A DNA stretch of 64,000 nt from Manis javanica. Lineage: Eukaryota; Chordata; Mammalia; Pholidota; Manidae. Both the position numbers and the translations under genes were made by a program. Below are positions 57,931 to 64,000 of this stretch, one piece after another. The stretch covers positions 58,225,613 to 58,289,612 of the forward strand of contig NC_133172.1 in NCBI RefSeq assembly GCF_040802235.1, given 5' to 3'. The notes beneath the pieces are model-generated. The model was not told the DNA's origin. It saw only the letters and a list, made by a program, of their open reading frames with translations, and made no database searches. Numbering within the stretch: the stretch's first letter is position 1; every line of letters begins with the position of its first letter.

Positions 57931-58510
57931 GGATGTTGAGGCCTGGGCCCCGGGAAAGCACATGCCCCCTGCTGGCCTCCACAGACTCGGGCTGGATTCC
58001 TGTCTGGGTGGAGGGGAGGTGCTTCATTCTGTTCTGTGCTCAATCTTTCCTTGGTTGCTTTGAGACAAGCTATGGAAATAGCACTTGTCAGTATCTTTTC
58101 TTTCATCTTATTTTGGCCTTAAAAACCCTGTTGGAAAGCCAATCAAATATTTATTAATTAACCATGGCACTTTAGAAAGTCTAAGAGAGCCCCTTTCCTG
58201 TATTATAACAACCATGGCCATGGGCCAGAAATAGTTATTAATCATATCATCATTCTTAGAGCGAGCAACCAGGCATATCCAAGAAGATACAGGTGAACAT
58301 CCATCATTGCTTCTTCCTCTTCGCCCTGTACCTGCCACCCGCCGCCCGCCTCTCCTTTCCTGTGGCCCATCCTGAGCATCTGGAAGCTCTGGCTTTCTCA
58401 ACCACGCCTTGTTAGTAAATTATGTGGCCAGGAAGGTATGTTGCTTTGTGGTCAGTCCATGCAAGGCCTGCCATAAAATAGAAAATAATAAAGACTTTAA
58501 CATCTGTTCA
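57931..58510 (+). other. BCO1: BCO1 3' UTR
   Basis: Runs from the stop codon to the expected cleavage site about 15-25 nt after the AATAAA at 58487. A/T-rich in its middle part, with no recognised repeat. The end is inferred from the signal. Confidence 0.65.
58487..58492 (+). terminator. BCO1: BCO1 polyadenylation signal AATAAA
   Basis: A canonical AATAAA, followed by a GT/T-containing downstream stretch (TCTGTTCAGACC, then TTTATTTATATGTGG). It is the first well-placed canonical signal after the stop codon. Confidence 0.75.
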
Positions 58511-59139
58511 GACCTTACTTTATTTATATGTGGCTTCTTTTCTCTGAAGTTCTTCTAAGGCAATAAAATAAGAGTGCAGGATCTGGACGGTTGGTAGATG
58601 CCCCACTGACAGCATATTGGTGTGGGAACCCCCGCTGCAGAAGGGCTAACGGGCTGGCTACTAACTCACCTGGCCATGGCCAAGGGGCTGGAGTCCAGGA
58701 TTGAGTCTCAGGCCAGGGCTGGCATGAATTCTTGCCTGATGCCAAGAACCAGGGCAGGGAGCCACACCGGTGTCTGTTTGGGAAAGGAAGTCTTCTCAGG
58801 CTGGAAGAGCTGCCACGATAGACCAGGAATTCCTAGCAGAGGTGGAAGGAGATTGGTGGTGGGGATGGAGGAAGTTGGGAATAAGCCGTGCAGGGTCCCA
58901 TGCAAGTGCTGGGAGCTCCATGAACAACTAAGTCTCACCTTTATAGTCCAGTGGGTACCTCGTGTCTGGTTTAGGGAACCATGGCAGGCCAGATAATTCC
59001 CAAATGGGTCGGGGGGTGGGGGTGGGGTGGGGGGCAGACCTCTGAAGGCTGCTCTTGGCTTTTGCCCGGCTGCCACCATGAAGCCGTGCATAACCTCCAC
59101 TCAGATGCAGGCTCCACTGGGTAGGAGAGTTGGTTTTTG

Positions 59140-59640
59140 GTTTCCATTTTTATTGGAATAAGTGTAGATTCTCATGCAGTTCTAGGAAATAATACAAAAG
59201 AGATCCCCTCGTACTTTACCCAGTTTCCCCCAGTGGTAACATTTTAGTACAAGATCACAGCCAGGATATTGCCATTGATTCAATCCACAGATCTTATTCG
59301 GATTTCCCCACTTTTACTTGTATCCCCTGTGTGGGTGAGTGTGTGCATGTGTTGAGGTCTATGAAATTTTATCATATGTCTCTTCCTCTGTCCACCACCA
59401 TCAAGACACTGTGCACACCAACACAAGGGCTCTGGTGGTGGTTCACACTCACCTTTCTCCCTCCCCAATCCCTCCTCATCCTTAACCCCTGGCAACCACC
59501 ATTTCTAAAGTTTTCTCATTTCAAAAATGTCATATTAATGGAACCTCACAGCATTAACTTTTGGGGGCCGGCTTTTTCACACAGCAGAATTTGCTGGAGA
59601 TCCATCCAAGTTGTTCATGCTTTTATTCACCACTTTATCC
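59140..59640 (-). mobile_element. Old L1M 3' end
   Basis: CTCGTACTTTACCCAGTTTC, CCCCCAGTGGTAACATTTTA, CCTGGCAACCACCATTTCTA and GCAGAATTTGCTGGAGATCC: a reversed L1M tail. Confidence 0.8.
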
Positions 59641-61429
59641 TCAGCACCTAGAATACTGCCTCATGCGATGCAGGCTCTCAGTCAATGTTTGTTCAATGAA
59701 TGAGTGCCCTCAACAGATAGATTCAACTCGATAATTCTACCAACAAGAAATGGATATTTTACTGAAGGTGTCCTGGGAGATGCGGAAGACCAGTCACATG
59801 GAGCCCAGTGACGTGCACAGAGCTTCCTCCTGCTGACATCCCGCCCCCCTGCTGACCCCTCCGGACCTCCTCTGTAATCCAGCATTTCCATTTCACAGTC
59901 CAGTTTATGGATCCAAATCAAACAAAAATCCGAACCCTGGAGACGGCAGAATGCAGACCATCGGCTCTTCCTCAGACTCTCCTTTGGGGACCTCAGCACC
60001 TCCAGCCCTGATGAGATGACTGGGAGGAAACGTCAGCCTTGGTGGTCTAAGACAAGCACGAGTGAGGTCTGCACTTGGGTGGCAGGAATGGGAAAGAGCT
60101 GGCAAATGTGACAGCCACGGAACTGTTCATCATCCTACTTTAAATATTTGAGAAGAAGGTGGAATTAAAAAATGTTTCCCCACCCCCATTCTACTCAATC
60201 ATATTGCCAAATAGTACCCAGAGCTAATCACAAAAAAGGGTGCAGTTCTGTGGGGAAGAAAAATATGTCCGTGGTTTGTTTACCTTATTTAAGATGACGG
60301 GCGGAATACCGGACTGATGAGGAAACCCGGCACACCACGTCTCTCCCTCGGTTTCAAAAACACCAATGGTCAGTGCCAGGATATCCAATTTACCTTGATC
60401 CTTACTTCCATCATATTTCAAACAGAGGCCAATGTAATTAGCTCAAAACGCCACAGGAACCAAGACTCACGCATCTTTCTTGAAGGCACTCTGAGAAACG
60501 TCCTTCTTACCCTCCAGGCCATCCTTGTTATGCTTCATGTGGGTGTGATGCGTGGCCGGGAAGTTCTGCAGGGAACAATTGCTCCAGACCTGTTTCTGGC
60601 TTTGGTAAAGCCACGGCGTTTCATAAGTGCTCTAAGATGTGTCAGATACACGGTAAACCCTTAGATGTTCTGTGACCCACTAACTTTTTTCTTCAAGGAT
60701 TTCTGTAATTTGATTGCAATTCAGGAATAAGCTGGACATATACTTGGACAAGTCAACCCATGAAAAACCTAAATGCATTTGAGTTATATCGGAATTATTA
60801 GTTCACACTTACTTCCTCCCAACCAGTTACCAAGCGTTGGGCTGACTCCATTAAGGAGGTGGCTGGTCCCGCGTAAGTACAAACACCTTTGATTAATTAA
60901 GCTGTTTAAAAACTGTTTGGGTGGTTTTTAAATGGCCAAGAGAAGTCTTTCCCATGGCAAATCAGGACATCCAGAGAGAAAAGTCACTGCCGCCTTATCT
61001 TCCAACAGTGCCGAGGAGACCTCTGGCCTCTACACTTCAACTTCCTCCTAGGAGTTTAGACTCAGCGACCAGGTGCAGACGCACGCAGAGCTGAGACCAG
61101 CAGCTGGGCCACAGCCGGGAACAGTCTCTGGAGGTCAAGCACCAGCCAAGAGGCTGGCATTTTCCTGGACAAGGCGAGCAAAGAGAGATGGGTGTTGGCG
61201 CAGGGTGGGAGTGAGCCAGCCTTCTGGCCTCCTGGCGATCGGGAAAGATACACAGAGGCGTGTGCCTTGGGGAGCTGCCTGTTTGCAGGGAATGCCTGAC
61301 AAAGCTCTGGTCCTTGAAGGCTGAGGGTGCAGCTCTGGAAGAGGACTTGGAGGTGGAGGTGGGTGACTGAACAAAGCAGGTGTAGAGTTAATTCCTCAAG
61401 GAAGAACAGTGAAAAAGAAACACCAGGGG

Positions 61430-61960
61430 GATTTTTTTCCTCTGATTACAGAGGTCATATATGTTTGTTATAGAACACCTGGTTATATATTTTTTTTAAA
61501 TGAGAAAGACACCCGTAGTCCCACTACCAAAACAGAACCCCTGAAATCATTCTGGGGTGTTTTTCCCCCCAGTTTTTAAACTTTTCTGTGCACAGTTTAT
61601 GTTTTAGTGATCAGTTTATAACCTACTCACCAGTTTAAACCTGCTTTTTTCATTTAGCAAGTATTTTCCCAGATCACTAAATTCCTCTAATGGGAACATA
61701 TTATTCTATCTTCAGGACATGGCATGATGTATCTATCCTCTCCTGCTGTTGGACATCTAGGTTGTTTCTTATTATTTACTGTTATTAATAATGCCAGAGT
61801 ACTCACTTATGCCTGTGTTTCTAGAGTTCACCCCTCTTTCTGACTCTGTATTCAGGTGCTTGTTACTGTTATTTTCTTTGGTTAGATTCCCAGCTTGGGA
61901 TTTCTTAATGAAAGAGTAGGAAAACAAGGTTTGGGGGCTTCTTTGAAAGGTCAACGATTT
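61430..61960 (-). mobile_element. Old L1M 3' end
   Basis: Reversed L1 words such as AGTATTTTCCCAGATCACTA, CATCTAGGTTGTTTCTTATT and TAATAATGCCAGAGTACTCA. Confidence 0.65.
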
Positions 61961-62649
61961 TGGTTTGATCCATAGGAAACTGAGAGGCCATTCTAGAATC
62001 GGAGGGGCTCAAATGGTCAAAGTGGCTCGAATCCACATTTCTCAGGAGACAAAAAAAATGGCTACATGTAATATAATGTTAGTCTAAACCCTCCCTCCTT
62101 CCTCTTCCCTATTCTTTCTTACCCTCTCTAACTTTCCACTCCATACAAATGCTTGTTCTGTTTCAGGTATAGTCACTTCATTCATTCATGCATTCATTCA
62201 GCAATAACCAAGGCTGTGTTGGCATCTAATGGTGAGCAGACCCAGTGTCTTAGCCGTCCTCGGGGGGCATAGAGCACAGAGAAGGACGCCACACCATGGG
62301 AGCAAGTCAGCAGATTCTGTGGAATGGTGGTGAGAAAAGAGGATGTGCCAGGAGGCGCCCAGGCTGCCGTGGGCCCCAGGCCTGGTTGCACGTGGATGGC
62401 AGCAGGTAACAAGGTGAAATGGGCCATCGGGATAGAGAAAGGGGCATGGGCCTAGGCCTGGGATCAGGAGAGCACTTGGTGAATTTGGAAAACTTGGACT
62501 GTGGGGTAGAAGGTGGACAGAAAAGCAGTTTTAGCCGGCCCCACAATCTATCCATACTCGGGTAAGAAACAGAATTGGCGTTAACTCAAAAGGAGTCCCC
62601 AGTGGCTTCTTCAAGGACAATCAAGGATGGATAGTCATTTTTTAAATCG

Positions 62650-63882
62650 TTTTTTTTTTTGAGATCTAACTCAGACACCATAAAATGCACTCTACTTAAA
62701 GTATACAATTCAATGGTTTTAGTACATTCAATATTGTGTAACTATCACCACTGTCTAATTTTAGAACATTTTCATCATCCAATAAGAAATGCTGTACCCA
62801 CTGGCAGTCACCCCTCATTCTCCACCCCCACCCCCAGTGCTGGGCAAGCACAAATCTACTTTCTATCTCTATGGATTTGCCTGGGCCGGCCATTTCATAT
62901 AAATTGAATCATGCAATATGTGGGTTTTTTGTGATTGGCTTCTTTCACTTAGCACAATGTTTTCGAGGTTGAAACAACCTGTGTTGCTGCATGAATCAGC
63001 ACTTCCTTCCTTTTGTGGCTAAATAATATGCCACTGTATGAACAGACCACATTTTGTTTATCCGTTCATCAGTTGATATCCTCTGGATTGCTTCCTCTTT
63101 AGGGCTGTCATGAATATGCTGCTGTGAACATTCATGTACAAGTTTGTATGTGGACATATGTTTTCATTGCTCTTGGGTGGGTACCTTGGAGTGGAATTGC
63201 TGTGCCATATGATCACTGTGTTTAACATTCTGAAGAACTGCCAAGCCCTTTTTCAAAGTGGCTGCACCATCTTACATTCCCAGCAACGTAGCAGAGTCTC
63301 TGTATGTCCACAACCTTCCTAATTTGTCTGCTCTTTTTATTCTAGCCATCCTACATAAAGGAAATGGTATCTCATTGGGGTTTGGATTTGCATTTCCCTA
63401 ATAACTAATGATGGATATTGAACATCTCTCCCTGTGCTTATTGGCCATTTGTAGATCTGTGGGAAAGTATCTACTCAAATCCATTGCCATTTTAAATTGG
63501 GGCATTTGTCTTTTTTTCTTTTTGTATCATTAATCTACAATTACATGAAGAACATTATGTTTACTAGGCTCCCCCCTTCACCAAGTCCCCCCCACATACC
63601 CTGTTGGTCACTGTCCATCAGCGTAGTAAGATGCTGTAGAATCACTACTTGTCTTCTCTGTGTTGCACAGCCCTCCCCGTGCTCCCCACAAACTATACAT
63701 GCAGGGCATTTGTCTTTTTATTGCTGAGTTATAAGAGCTCTTTATATATGGTACATATAAATCCCTTATCAAATATATGATGTGAAATATTTTCTCCCAT
63801 TCTGTAGGTAGTTTTTTTACTTTCTCAATGGTACCCTTTGAACTATAGAAGTTATAAAATTCTGATAAAGTCCAATTTACTG
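62650..63882 (-). mobile_element. L1M 3' end and ORF2 end, interrupted by a young L1 tail
   Basis: T tract at 62650-62660, then AGTATACAATTCAATGGTTT, TTGTGTAACTATCACCACTG, CTATGGATTTGCCTGGGCCG, TAGGGCTGTCATGAATATGC and GTATCTCATTGGGGTTTGGA follow a reversed L1M continuously. The element resumes after the nested insert at 63704 and is cut again near 63883. Confidence 0.9.
63516..63703 (-). mobile_element. Young 5'-truncated L1 tail nested in L1M, with 16-bp target-site duplication
   Basis: GGGCATTTGTCTTTTT occurs at 63500-63515 and again at 63704-63719. The outer L1M reads on smoothly across the pair. The insert begins with a T tract and includes the 70-bp block shared with 898-967, so it is a reverse-oriented L1 tail of about 188 bp. 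Confidence 0.88.
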
Positions 63883-64000
63883 ATTTTTTTTATTAAGGTA
63901 TTTTTGATATACACTCTTATGAAGGTTTCACATGAAAAAACAATGTGGTTACTACCTTCACCCATGTTATCATGTCCCCCCCATGCTCCATGGCAGTCAC
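63883..64000 (-). mobile_element. Third lineage-type L1 tail, cut by window end
   Basis: A T tract, then TATTAAGGTATTTTTGATAT and CCTTCACCCATGTTATCATG, with a CCCCCCC run and GGCAGTCAC like the other two young tails. It interrupts the old L1M and continues beyond the window. Confidence 0.7.

Larger units (their letters stand above)
58511..62649. other. Intergenic region downstream of BCO1
   Basis: No gene is supported. L1M tails lie at 59140-59640 and 61430-61960, and a CATT simple tract at 62177-62200. Positions 59660-61420 and 62200-62640 look unique. A T/A-rich homeobox-type patch (GATTAATTAAGC) lies at 60891-60902. Confidence 0.55.

Noticed and set aside
58511-64000. Possible first exon of GAN, the gene expected to the right of BCO1
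   Set aside because: No CpG island or kelch/BTB-coding sequence was seen, so the gene should start beyond the window.

Overview
The window is placental-mammal nuclear DNA. It has widely spaced exons with GT/AG splice sites, many old mammal-wide repeats (MIR, L2, MER5, MER20, MaLR LTRs, L1M) and simple dinucleotide repeats. No Alu, B1, carnivore tRNA-Lys, ruminant, equine or armadillo-type SINE was noticed. The only young-looking insertions are short 5'-truncated L1 tails that share a near-identical 70-bp block. This fits a placental lineage with active L1 but no abundant young SINE. My best guess is a pangolin, but that is inference and not secure.

Layout. (1) Positions 1-13935, minus strand: the 5' end of PKD1L2, a polycystin-1-like gene. 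Exons 1-5 were placed by splice sites and protein similarity, and the rest of the gene lies beyond the left edge. The copy carries at least five disabling changes: a frameshift and a nonsense codon in exon 1, two single-base frame disruptions in exon 2, and a nonsense codon in exon 4. Exon 3 also has a non-canonical GC donor. I call it a pseudogene. (2) Positions 13936-28011: a 14-kb intergenic region made largely of old repeats, with a 45-bp inverted repeat at 24.1-24.6 kb. The last 500 bp look like the BCO1 promoter, with a DR1/PPAR-type site and three CACGTG E-boxes. (3) Positions 28012-57930, plus strand: the complete BCO1 gene for beta-carotene 15,15'-dioxygenase. Eleven coding exons join in phase to 543 codons, with all four iron-binding histidines and the second-shell glutamates present. 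It lacks four residues next to the exon 5/6 junction compared with human. A poly(A) signal lies at 58487. (4) Positions 58510-64000: downstream intergenic DNA, mostly old minus-strand L1, ending in an L1M with one young L1 tail nested inside it (target-site duplication visible) and a second starting at the right edge.

Gene order and orientation (PKD1L2 minus, BCO1 plus) match human 16q23, where GAN would follow to the right outside this window. The two genes do not form a pathway. BCO1 is the vitamin A-forming enzyme of intestine and liver, while PKD1L2 is a large membrane protein with lectin-type ectodomains. I found no CRISPR array, RNA gene, intact retrovirus or unknown protein-coding system. 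The least ordinary signals are the decayed PKD1L2, the BCO1 four-residue loss, the inverted repeat and the nested young L1 tails.
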